Assembly: GCF_030732095.1 (NCBI RefSeq)
Contig: NZ_JAVAMQ010000008.1
Location: 111,524 to 175,523 of the forward strand
DNA length: 64,000 nucleotides
DNA from: Paracoccus spongiarum
GTDB taxonomy: Bacteria; Pseudomonadota; Alphaproteobacteria; Rhodobacterales; Rhodobacteraceae
Direction of reading: 5' to 3'
The position numbers were made by a program, and so were the translations under genes. The notes beneath the pieces were generated by a model that saw only the letters and a program-made list of their open reading frames with translations, ran no database searches and was not told the DNA's origin. This document shows positions 44,391 through 51,004 of this stretch, piece by piece (within the stretch, counting starts at the first letter, position 1; each line of letters starts with the position of its first letter).

Positions 44391-45626
44391 ATGCTGGACT
44401 CTGTTAAAATCCAACGGCGGCAATCCGAAATCCGCCAAACCCTGTCTGAACTGGTCGGCAAGCCCGAACTGTCCGAGGACGAAACCCGCTCGATGGAAAC
44501 GCTCGACGCGGAATATCGGCAGAACGAAACCCGCTACCGGGCAGCGCTGACCGCCGAGGATAGCGAACGCCGCGAGGCCGGGGCCGATCTGGAAACCCGC
44601 ACCGACCGGCAATTTGCCGAACTGGTCGCGGGCTTCGAACTTCGGCAGGTTGTGCTGGCGCTGGACGAAGGGCGCAGCCTGACCGGCCAGACCGCCGAGG
44701 TTGTGGCCGAAATGCGCAATGCGGGCGGTTATCGCGGCGTGCCTGTTCCCCTGGCCGCGCTGGAACTTCGGAACACCGTTTCTGGAGACGTTCCGAACCC
44801 CGTGCAGACCCGGCCCATTATCGACCGGCTGTTTCCGGCATCGGTTGCGGCCCGGATCGGCGTGCAGACCATCAACATCACGCAAGGCAGCGTCGAATGG
44901 CCGGTTGCGACGGCTGGCGCGATTGCCGGATGGGCGGCGACCGAGGGCGGCAACGTGCCCGGCCCGAACCCGTTCCAGACCGCCGAAAGGATGCTGGCAC
45001 CGGATCACACGTTGGGCGTGCATATGCGGATCAGCCGCAAGGCCATGAAACAGACCGGCGACGGGCTGGAAAACGCCATCCGGCGCGACATGAACGCGGC
45101 TGTCGGGGCCGAACTTGACCGGGCGGTGCTGATGGGCAGCGGCGCGGCGGGACAGCCTCTGGGGCTTGTGCCGGGCGCTGTGACCTATGGCATCACCAGC
45201 ACGGCAGTTGGCGCTGCGGCGACCTGGGCGGCGTTCCGGGCCGAGGTGGTGGCGTTCATGACCGCGAACCAGATCAGCGCGGCATCGGGCGTCAATGTCG
45301 CGTTCGGGCCTGCGATCTGGTCGGAATTGGATGAGGCGCTGATCAGCGGCACGGCAGTTTCCGAATGGGACCGCCTGACCAAACATATCCCGGCCAGCAA
45401 CATCGCTTTGGCGAACCAGCTTGCGGCGGAAACCGCGATCCTGACCACCTCGGCGGGCGGCATTTCCCCGGCATTCCTCGGCATCTGGGGCGGACTGGAC
45501 ATGATTCGTGACCCCTACACCGACGCGCAGAACGGCGGGCTGCGGCTCACCGGCCTGTTGACCGCTGATGTGACCGTGGCGCGCGGTTCGCAGATCCGCA
45601 TCCTGACCGGCATCGGGGCGCCCTGA
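44391..45626 (+). CDS. HK97-type major capsid protein
   Basis: A 411-residue protein in HK97 order. An N-terminal helical scaffold (delta) domain of about 110 residues (SELVGKPELSEDETRSMETL and following) is normally removed by the protease. The shell domain has RIGVQTINITQGSVEWPVAT, AERMLAPDHTLGVHMRISRK, and AELDRAVLMGSGAAGQPLGL. It ends LLTADVTVARGSQIRIL, the usual C-terminal strand. It lies 9 bases after the HNH gene and shares one base with the protease gene (TGATG). Confidence 0.88.
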   Translation: MLDSVKIQRRQSEIRQTLSELVGKPELSEDETRSMETLDAEYRQNETRYRAALTAEDSERREAGADLETRTDRQFAELVAGFELRQVVLALDEGRSLTGQTAEVVAEMRNAGGYRGVPVPLAALELRNTVSGDVPNPVQTRPIIDRLFPASVAARIGVQTINITQGSVEWPVATAGAIAGWAATEGGNVPGPNPFQTAERMLAPDHTLGVHMRISRKAMKQTGDGLENAIRRDMNAAVGAELDRAVLMGSGAAGQPLGLVPGAVTYGITSTAVGAAATWAAFRAEVVAFMTANQISAASGVNVAFGPAIWSELDEALISGTAVSEWDRLTKHIPASNIALANQLAAETAILTTSAGGISPAFLGIWGGLDMIRDPYTDAQNGGLRLTGLLTADVTVARGSQIRILTGIGAP

Positions 45627-46189
45627 TGCTCTGGGGCGGCAATCTCGGGCAGCTGGAAATCCGGGCCGAGGGCGGGGCAACCCGTCTTGTGGCGCGGTTC
45701 CCCTATGGTGCCGAAACTGAACTGGCACCAGGTCGGCGTGAGGTGATCGCCCCTCGGGCCTTTGCAGATCGCATCGCGGCAGGTGAGGAAATCCACCTGC
45801 TGTCACAGCATGACTATGCCAAGCCCCTCGCCTCGACGGCGGCGGGCACCCTTTCCCTGCGCGATACCGAGGACGCGCTGGAAGTCCGGGCGGAACTGGA
45901 CGGCGGCACCTCATGGGCTGCTGACTTCCTGGCGGCGCACCGGGCCGGGCTGGTCCGAGGCTTGTCACCGGGCTTTCGCGTGGCGGCGGATGGCGAACGC
46001 ATCGAACGGCGCGGCGCGGACGTGCTGCGGACGATCACCCGCGCATCGCTGTTCGAACTCTCGACCGTGACCCGGCCAGCTTATCCCACGGCGCAGATCG
46101 AAGCGAGGGCGTGGGAACTTAGGGCGGGAGACCACCCAAAGTTAGGGGCGGGCGACCGCCTTCAATACCTACGGCGTTGGAGGGCGTGA
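45626..46189 (+). CDS. HK97-family prohead protease
   Basis: A 187-residue protease of the U35 clan. EVIAPRAFADRI, then LLSQHDYAKPLASTAAG with the catalytic His, then GLVRGLSPGFRV with the catalytic Ser, and ITRASLFELSTVTRPAY are all typical. It trims the capsid delta domain during maturation. It follows the capsid gene and precedes the portal gene, the reverse of the common portal-protease-capsid order. Confidence 0.88.
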   Translation: MLWGGNLGQLEIRAEGGATRLVARFPYGAETELAPGRREVIAPRAFADRIAAGEEIHLLSQHDYAKPLASTAAGTLSLRDTEDALEVRAELDGGTSWAADFLAAHRAGLVRGLSPGFRVAADGERIERRGADVLRTITRASLFELSTVTRPAYPTAQIEARAWELRAGDHPKLGAGDRLQYLRRWRA

Positions 46190-46190
46190 C

Positions 46191-47270
46191 ATGGGCCTGA
46201 TGGACATTTTCCGGCGTGAAAAGGGCGGGCGCCCACCTCTTTCAGAAACCCGCGCTGTGGCCCCCGGCTATACGGCGGCGATTATGGCGGCGCGTGAAAG
46301 CTGGATCAGTGGCGCGTCCAACATGGGCGAACTGACCGCGACCGTGCAGACTTCCGTGTCTCTCTGGGAAGCCGGGTTGTCCCTGGCAGATGTGACCGGC
46401 ACCGATCTGATCGACCGGCGCTCTATGGCGCTCTGCGCGCGCTCTTTGGCTCTCCGGGGCGAATGCCTGTTCCTGATCCGCGACCGGCTCATTCCCTGCA
46501 CCGATTGGGACATTTCAACCCGCTATGGGTTGCCGCGCGCATACCGCGTGGGACTGCCCGAAATCGGCGGCGGGCGGAATGAAACCGTGCTGGCGGGCGA
46601 GGTGCTGCATTTCCGCATCGGCTGCGATGCCGTCACCCCCTGGGCGGGCACGGCACCGTTGCGGCGCGCGCCCCTCTCGGCTGGCCTGCTGCATGAAATT
46701 GAAACCGCCCTGCGCGATGTGTTCCGCGATGCGCCCCTGGGCAGCCAAATAATTCCCGTGCCCGAGGGCAGCGCCGACGATATGGACGCGCTGCGGGCGG
46801 GCTTCCGGGGCAGGCGCGGCGCATCTCTGGTGGTCGAGGGCGTCGCGCAGGCGACGGCGGCAGGCATGAACCCGAACCTTGGGAAATCGCCCGATCAACT
46901 TTCGCCGCAACTGGACAAGACGCTTGCCGACAAGCTCTTGACCGATGCCAAGGGCGCCATCTTCGGCGCGTTCGGCGTCCTGCCGGGCCTGCACAACCCC
47001 GCCACAACCGGCCCGTTGGTCCGCGAGGCGCAACGGCACCTGGCGCAGCTTGTGTTGCAACCCGTTGCAAATCTCATGGCCGAGGAAGCGACCGAGAAAC
47101 TGGGCGCACCTGTCGCAATCGACGTTGTGCGGCCCATGCAGGCGTTCGACCACGGCGGCAAGGCGCGGGCTTTGGGTGTGATGCTCAAGGCGATGGCCGA
47201 GGCCAAGGCGGCGGGGCTGGACGACAAGACCGTGGCCGACGCGCTGGCCTTCATTGATTGGGCGGAATAG
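46191..47270 (+). CDS. Phage portal protein
   Basis: A 359-residue HK97-type portal. It starts MGLMDIFRREKGGRPPL and contains DRRSMALCARSLALRGECLF, AGEVLHFRIGCDAVTPWAG, and APLGSQIIPVPEG. ATTGPLVREAQRHLAQLVLQ, forming the crown helix, follows near the C terminus. The dodecameric portal is the DNA entry gate and terminase dock. It starts 1 base after the protease stop. It is the last recognised virion gene; nothing tail-like follows. Confidence 0.85.
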   Translation: MGLMDIFRREKGGRPPLSETRAVAPGYTAAIMAARESWISGASNMGELTATVQTSVSLWEAGLSLADVTGTDLIDRRSMALCARSLALRGECLFLIRDRLIPCTDWDISTRYGLPRAYRVGLPEIGGGRNETVLAGEVLHFRIGCDAVTPWAGTAPLRRAPLSAGLLHEIETALRDVFRDAPLGSQIIPVPEGSADDMDALRAGFRGRRGASLVVEGVAQATAAGMNPNLGKSPDQLSPQLDKTLADKLLTDAKGAIFGAFGVLPGLHNPATTGPLVREAQRHLAQLVLQPVANLMAEEATEKLGAPVAIDVVRPMQAFDHGGKARALGVMLKAMAEAKAAGLDDKTVADALAFIDWAE

Positions 47271-47296
47271 GGCCGGGATGCGCCCTGCGGGTTTTT
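47269..47296 (+). terminator. Weak terminator-like hairpin after the portal gene
   Basis: AGGGC pairs with GCCCT across an eight-base loop, then a TTTTT run begins six bases later. The position at the end of the capsid operon supports the call, but the stem is short. Confidence 0.3.
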
Positions 47297-47508
47297 GTTC
47301 CCCGCCAAGCATCTGCACAAGACGGCGAGTGTGCGGGCTGGCATAGCCCTTAACCCCGTCAAGGCGCGGCCCCTGTTCATCTTCGGGGGCGCGGCGCAGG
47401 CTGTCACGGACTTGCACCGGGGGCAGCCAACGCGGCACGTGTAAGTGCCATCGCCCGCGTCTGGGCAAGGGGCCGGGATGGCACGGGGAACCGTGTGCCC
47501 GGCTCTGC

Positions 47509-47757
47509 TTATTCTCCTCGCGCCAATCTCTCCAATATTTGCGAGTTGGTCTGTGCGATATCGAGAATCGCCCGCCCAATATGCGTGACGATCAGCAACG
47601 AAAGGCCCGTGCCCATAGCCGAGGCACCCCACAAAGCACCGATGGGAAACCCTGCAATCAACCCGTAGGCCAAAAATATCAGCCCTCCCCATAATAGACC
47701 CGAGCCAAGAAGGTCTGTCACTGCGAATAGAATTCGAGACTTTTGAGTATTTTTCAT
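47509..47757 (-). CDS. Two-span membrane protein (satellite cargo)
   Basis: An 82-residue protein, opposite in strand to the capsid module, with two hydrophobic segments (LLGSGLLWGGLIFLAYGLIA and GASAMGTGLSLLIVTHIG) and a polar C terminus (NSQILERLARGE). The surrounding DNA is visibly richer in A and T than the rest of the window. That is typical of late-acquired cargo genes. Such small membrane proteins in prophages sometimes block superinfection, but nothing in this sequence proves that. No homologue recognised. Confidence 0.55.
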   Translation of the reverse strand: MKNTQKSRILFAVTDLLGSGLLWGGLIFLAYGLIAGFPIGALWGASAMGTGLSLLIVTHIGRAILDIAQTNSQILERLARGE

Positions 47758-47863
47758 TTGCGACTTACATCCAATGGAACACGATTGCTGGATGAACTGG
47801 CGCTCGTGTCGGTTCGTTCATCTTGCTATCCGAGCTTCGAGTATCCGTCTGATCATTTCCATC

Positions 47864-48121
47864 CTAACTTCCACGTAAATGCTTTAGCGTGACTTGGCGG
47901 ACCGCGTCAGCAATTTCATCAGCGAGCGTATCTGGAACAGCCGAATTTTCGATTACTTTGGCGTAACTTTCCATCGCCAGCAGGTGGGAATCAAGCGCAT
48001 CCACAATCTCAGCGTTCATGGAGCGCCTGTTGCGCTCTGCGGCCATCTTGAGTCTGTTCCGCATCCCATCTGGAAGGCGAAGCACGAACTTGTCCTGATC
48101 CTGCGGCTTTCGATCTGTCAT
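47864..48121 (-). CDS. Arc-family ribbon-helix-helix DNA-binding protein
   Basis: An 85-residue protein starting MTDRKPQDQDKFVLRLPDGM. The DKFVLRLPDGMRNRLKMAAE and NRRSMNAEIVDALDSHL segments are the beta strand and two helices of Arc/Mnt-type repressors. It is divergent from a second Arc-like gene (48203) whose product starts with the same MTDRKP, so the two are related. The 81-base gap between them holds repeated boxes that are likely operators. Confidence 0.8.
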   Translation of the reverse strand: MTDRKPQDQDKFVLRLPDGMRNRLKMAAERNRRSMNAEIVDALDSHLLAMESYAKVIENSAVPDTLADEIADAVRQVTLKHLRGS

Positions 48122-48130
48122 GCTGGCATA

Positions 48131-48190
48131 GAGCCACATTTTCAACTTGACGCAATGGTGGCATTGAGCCACAAATGGCTATGAGCCACA
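48131..48190. promoter_or_regulatory. Operator region with three GAGCCACA repeats between divergent repressor genes
   Basis: GAGCCACA occurs at 48131-48138, 48166-48173 and 48183-48190, and GTGGC-ATTGA-GCCAC is an inverted repeat at 48158-48172. A rightward TTGACG (48147-48152) with a weak -10 about 18 bases on places boxes two and three over the promoter and start. The first box would fall in the leftward promoter. This fits mutual control by the two flanking Arc-type proteins. Confidence 0.6.
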
Positions 48191-48202
48191 ATGGAGGACG
48201 CC

Positions 48203-48355
48203 ATGACCGACCGGAAACCCTTGCAGCTTCGACTGCCCGCCGACCTGAAAGCGTGGATCGCGGATCAAGCCGCCGTCAACGCTTCCAGCCAAAACAGTGA
48301 AATCGTGCGCGCCGTGCGCGAACGGATGGAGCGGGCCGAGACGGCGACCGCGTAA
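48203..48355 (+). CDS. Small Arc-family ribbon-helix-helix protein
   Basis: A 50-residue protein: MTDRKPLQLRLPADLKAWIA, then DQAAVNASSQNSEIVRAVRE, the compact strand-helix-helix of MetJ/Arc repressors. ATG 48203 is chosen because GGAGG lies 6 bases upstream; an in-frame ATG at 48191 contains that box. It diverges from a longer paralogue at 47864-48121 across an operator region. Opposed repressor pairs of this kind often set the choice between dormancy and induction. Confidence 0.75.
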   Translation: MTDRKPLQLRLPADLKAWIADQAAVNASSQNSEIVRAVRERMERAETATA

Positions 48356-48369
48356 CAATGGAGAACGAT

Positions 48370-48636
48370 ATGAAACTGATGGACCGCCCCCGGGCGAACG
48401 ATACCGGCTTGCCGCAAGGCGTGGCAGAGCGATTGGCGCTGTTTTCCAAGTGGACCGGCGCGGCGCTGTTCCCCGCCGACCAGATGCTAGAGGGGCCGAC
48501 AGGCGAACGCACGTTCAGCGAAACATTCCTGACCTATGCCGTGGAAAACGGGCTTTCGCTGGATTGGGTCTATTTCGGCGACGAGCGTTCCCTTGTCCTG
48601 CAAGCCTATGCCGAAGCGAAGGGGATGCCGCAATGA
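48370..48636 (+). CDS. Small satellite protein, unknown
   Basis: An 88-residue soluble protein with GGAG before ATG 48370 (ATG 48358 is an alternative). The sequence has an AERLALFSKWTGAALFPAD helix and a strand-rich NGLSLDWVYFGDERSLVL part. This layout is seen in small phage early proteins, but I cannot name a family. It is read with the 50-residue repressor and overlaps the next gene by ATGA, so all three are probably one early operon. Confidence 0.6.
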   Translation: MKLMDRPRANDTGLPQGVAERLALFSKWTGAALFPADQMLEGPTGERTFSETFLTYAVENGLSLDWVYFGDERSLVLQAYAEAKGMPQ

Positions 48637-48878
48637 CCGACTGGCAGGACGCCTACAACGACACCACGGCGCATCTGTCGCGGATGCAAGGGCTGACCAC
48701 GGTCCTGAACGAAATCGCCTGGGACTTCGAAGGGCTGAACAACCCTGATCCGATGTCCTATGGCATCCTGACGCTGATCCGAACGATCCACGAGGATTTG
48801 TGCCGCCTCGACGCGCTGCACGAGTTGGAGTGGGAGGCTAAGCAGGCCGAGGCGCAGGAAGTGGATCAGGCAGCTTGA
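48633..48878 (+). CDS. Small acidic satellite protein, unknown
   Basis: An 81-residue, largely helical acidic protein (DTTAHLSRMQGLTTVLNEIA, then DLCRLDALHELEWEAKQAEA). It has no basic patch, so DNA binding is unlikely; a protein-protein role such as antirepressor or anti-phage decoy is possible but not shown. It overlaps the preceding gene by four bases and is followed by a strong hairpin. Confidence 0.55.
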   Translation: MTDWQDAYNDTTAHLSRMQGLTTVLNEIAWDFEGLNNPDPMSYGILTLIRTIHEDLCRLDALHELEWEAKQAEAQEVDQAA

Positions 48879-48885
48879 CGAAGAT

Positions 48886-48912
48886 CGCCCGCAATCATCC
48901 CGGTTGCGGGCG
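48886..48912 (+). terminator. Hairpin at end of early operon
   Basis: Perfect 9-bp stem CGCCCGCAA / TTGCGGGCG with a nine-base loop, 7 bases after the stop of the 48633 gene. There is no T-run, so it may be a Rho-assisted end or an mRNA-stabilising structure. Confidence 0.45.
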
Positions 48913-49011
48913 AGCGAAAGAAGCTATTGCCACAGCAATCATTCCGTTCTATTGTCGAGGCAATCAATCGCTGCGCCGACAGTCGGCAGCACCTGAACGG
49001 AGTTAAAGGCA

Positions 49012-49491
49012 ATGACCATCGAGCCCACCATGTCCAGCACCTACGCTTTTGAAGTCGCTTTCGTAGACCACCACGCGAAGTTCAAGCAGAGGTTTAACGA
49101 AGCCGTTGCGCGCGGCGACTATCCATGCGCTCCGAGGGTCGAAGGTCGCGCCCGAGTGTTCACTGCGCGCGATGTTATGGGAATCTGGCTTTACGGTCAT
49201 TTGCTGGATGACGGCATCCCCCCGGCGAAGGCCGGAGAACTCGCCTGCGAGTTGGTGGAATTGCTGCGCCAGCGGCCCGATCTGGAAGAGGTGACCTTGG
49301 TTCGTGACGCATTCCGCCGCCGCCACGTCTGCGCACCGGACGCAATCGAATCTCTGGTGAAATTCACCTTGGGCGGCTCGCGCCCCATCTCAATCGAGAC
49401 GTGGGACTTGCGCCAGCAACACAAGAATATCGCGCATCAGTTCGCGAAATTGGCCGCGCGCCACGTTCACCCCGACGACGCCGAGGACTGA
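49012..49491 (+). CDS. Hypothetical satellite protein near integrase
   Basis: A 159-residue protein; AAAGG lies close before ATG 49012. A central block (ARVFTARDVMGIWLYGHLLD, then PPAKAGELACELVELLR) looks like a MerR-type winged helix or a helical DNA-binding bundle, followed by a short strand region (GGSRPISIETWDLRQ). Position just upstream of a small protein and the integrase suggests a regulator or recombination directionality factor. No family is recognised with confidence. Confidence 0.55.
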   Translation: MTIEPTMSSTYAFEVAFVDHHAKFKQRFNEAVARGDYPCAPRVEGRARVFTARDVMGIWLYGHLLDDGIPPAKAGELACELVELLRQRPDLEEVTLVRDAFRRRHVCAPDAIESLVKFTLGGSRPISIETWDLRQQHKNIAHQFAKLAARHVHPDDAED

Positions 49492-49496
49492 TCCGC

Positions 49497-49676
49497 ATGT
49501 CATCGTTCAGCACCCCTCGGCTTAAAAAAGCGATCAAGGTGGCCCTAGATATGGGTCTGCCGGTCGCGGGCTATGAGGTGCTGGCCGATGGCGGCATTCG
49601 CGTCCTGACGGTTCAGGAAAAGCAGGATCAGGCCGACGCGGCACTGGATGCATGGGCGAGGTCACAACGTGGTTAA
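49497..49676 (+). CDS. Small protein upstream of integrase (possible excisionase-type factor)
   Basis: A 59-residue protein starting at ATG 49497. RLKKAIKVALDMGLPVAGYE followed by VLADGGIRVLT gives one helix and a beta hairpin, similar to the tiny proteins that precede integrases in alphaproteobacterial prophages. Its stop lies 8 bases inside the integrase gene. It could help excision or only regulate the integrase. The role is inferred from place and size. Confidence 0.55.
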   Translation: MSSFSTPRLKKAIKVALDMGLPVAGYEVLADGGIRVLTVQEKQDQADAALDAWARSQRG

Positions 49677-50817
49677 GGCGAAGATCAAGGGCGTTAACAC
49701 CACTCGCAAGCGGCTGGCTGACGGCACCGTCAAGACTTACTACTACCACCGCGACACTGGCACCCCGTTGCCCGGCAAGCCCGGCGATCCGGCCTTCCTT
49801 GCCGCCTTCACCGAGGCCGAGAAGATCCAGCCGAAGGACGTTGGCAACGTCAACGCTCTGATTCGCGACTACCTCTTTAGCCTGACCTTCGAGGCGAAGG
49901 CCGCAAGCACCCAGCGAGAATACAAGCGGATGCTGATGCCGTTGGGTGAGAAATTCGGCAAGCTGCCGATCCAGGCTCTGGAAAGCCCGCGCGTCCGGGG
50001 CGTGTTTCTCGGCTATCAGGAAGAAATCGGCCGCGACCGTCCCCGAGAGGCGGACAATCGCCTTTCGGTGCTGTCCGCCGTTTTCACCTATGCGGCGCGC
50101 AAGGGCCGGATCAGGGAAAACCCGCTGCAAGGCTTCGAGCGCATCTATTCCTCCGACCGATCTGAAATGATCTGGAGCGCTGGCGACATAACGACCTTCA
50201 TGCAGGCCGCACCGCTCGAACTGCAACAGGCGCATATCCTCGCCCTGCACACTGGCCAGCGTTACGGCGATCTGATCCGGCTTCGCTGGGCCGACTATCA
50301 GGGCGACACGATCAGCCTGCGCCAGAACAAGACCAAAGCCCGCGTCACGATCCACGTTTCGCAGGCGCTACGGCGAATGCTGGACGGCATTGATCGGCGC
50401 GGGCCGTATATCCTGACCCGTCCTGATGGGCGCCCGTGGTTCACCGAGGGCAACGACAAGGAACTGGGCAAGCAATGGTCGGCGCATATGGTCGCCTGCG
50501 GCCTACGCCCCGAGGGATACGCGGAACTGCCCAAGCGAAAGAAGGCCGAACATCTGCGGCTCAATGACCTGCGCGGGACCGCCGTCACGCTGCTGTCTGA
50601 AGCTGGGAACGGCATCCCGCAGATTTGCGCCGTCACCGGCCACACGCTGCAGTCGGCCACCCGTATCTTGGAGAAATACCTCGCCATGACCCCTGCCCTG
50701 TCGAGGGCTGCGATTCTGGCGTTCGAGAACAGCCCGGCAACGCAATTTGCAAACCGGCTGCAAACCGGCCCGCAGGTGGCCGATCAACCGAAGCACAAAC
50801 TTCAAGGAGATCAATAG
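49669..50817 (+). CDS. int: Tyrosine-type integrase
   Basis: GTG 49669 is chosen because GAGG sits 7 bases upstream; it gives 382 residues. An N-terminal arm-binding part and a core-binding SAM-like domain (STQREYKRMLMPLGEKFGKL) precede the catalytic domain. Catalytic marks are Arg in LHTGQRYGDLIRLRW, NDLRGTAVT where the usual HxxR box has Asn for His, His in VTGHTLQSA, and nucleophile Tyr in ILEKYLAMTP. It ends one base before ATG 50819 and four bases before the right attachment repeat. It should integrate the element into tRNA-Arg. Confidence 0.9.
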   Translation: MVKAKIKGVNTTRKRLADGTVKTYYYHRDTGTPLPGKPGDPAFLAAFTEAEKIQPKDVGNVNALIRDYLFSLTFEAKAASTQREYKRMLMPLGEKFGKLPIQALESPRVRGVFLGYQEEIGRDRPREADNRLSVLSAVFTYAARKGRIRENPLQGFERIYSSDRSEMIWSAGDITTFMQAAPLELQQAHILALHTGQRYGDLIRLRWADYQGDTISLRQNKTKARVTIHVSQALRRMLDGIDRRGPYILTRPDGRPWFTEGNDKELGKQWSAHMVACGLRPEGYAELPKRKKAEHLRLNDLRGTAVTLLSEAGNGIPQICAVTGHTLQSATRILEKYLAMTPALSRAAILAFENSPATQFANRLQTGPQVADQPKHKLQGDQ

Positions 50818-50821
50818 GATG

Positions 50822-50868
50822 AATGGCGGACCCGGAGCGATTCGAACGCCCGACCCCCAGATTCGTAG
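50822..50868. repeat. Right attachment repeat (attR) inside tRNA-Arg
   Basis: Identical to 39642-39688. It covers the tRNA 3' end up to the anticodon, so integration kept a complete tRNA at this end. Confidence 0.9.
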
Positions 50869-50900
50869 TCTGGTGCTCTATCCAGCTGAGCTACGGGTCC
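50824..50900 (-). tRNA. tRNA-Arg (anticodon ACG)
   Basis: On the minus strand a 77-base cloverleaf: acceptor GGACCCG pairs with CGGGTCC, discriminator G and encoded CCA follow, a D arm with AGCTCAGCTGGATAGAGC, an anticodon arm CCAGA-CTACGAA-TCTGG with anticodon ACG, and a T arm with GTTCGAATC. It reads CGU-type codons after A34 deamination. Its 3' half is the integration target of the element to the left. Confidence 0.95.
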
Positions 50901-51004
50901 ACTGTAGGGCGGTCATCTAGCGCCACGATCGGGGGGATGCAAGGGGGCGGTGCAAAAAAGTCGCGCCCGGCGTCAACGGGCACGGGGCTCAGCGGGCACG
51001 GGGC

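Larger units (their letters stand above)
39642..50868. mobile_element. 11.2 kb integrated capsid-encoding element in tRNA-Arg (phage satellite-like)
   Basis: Bounded by identical 47-bp repeats at 39642-39688 and 50822-50868, the right one being part of tRNA-Arg(ACG). Contents: small early-type genes, a TOPRIM protein, a connector-TerL-HNH-capsid-protease-portal module, two divergent Arc-type genes, small genes and a tyrosine integrase beside the right repeat. I see no tail, lysis, holin or replicase gene. Genes overlap tightly and look intact. The content fits a satellite that makes its own capsid and borrows tails, or a prophage that has lost its tail block. Confidence 0.8.

Noticed and set aside
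43590..45968. A 792-codon minus-strand frame across the capsid genes
   Set aside because: Opposite to intact terminase, HNH, capsid and protease genes; no recognisable motif.
48131..48190. CRISPR-like array
   Set aside because: Only three 8-base repeats with unequal spacing; an operator cluster explains them better. No CRISPR array or cas gene was seen anywhere in the window.
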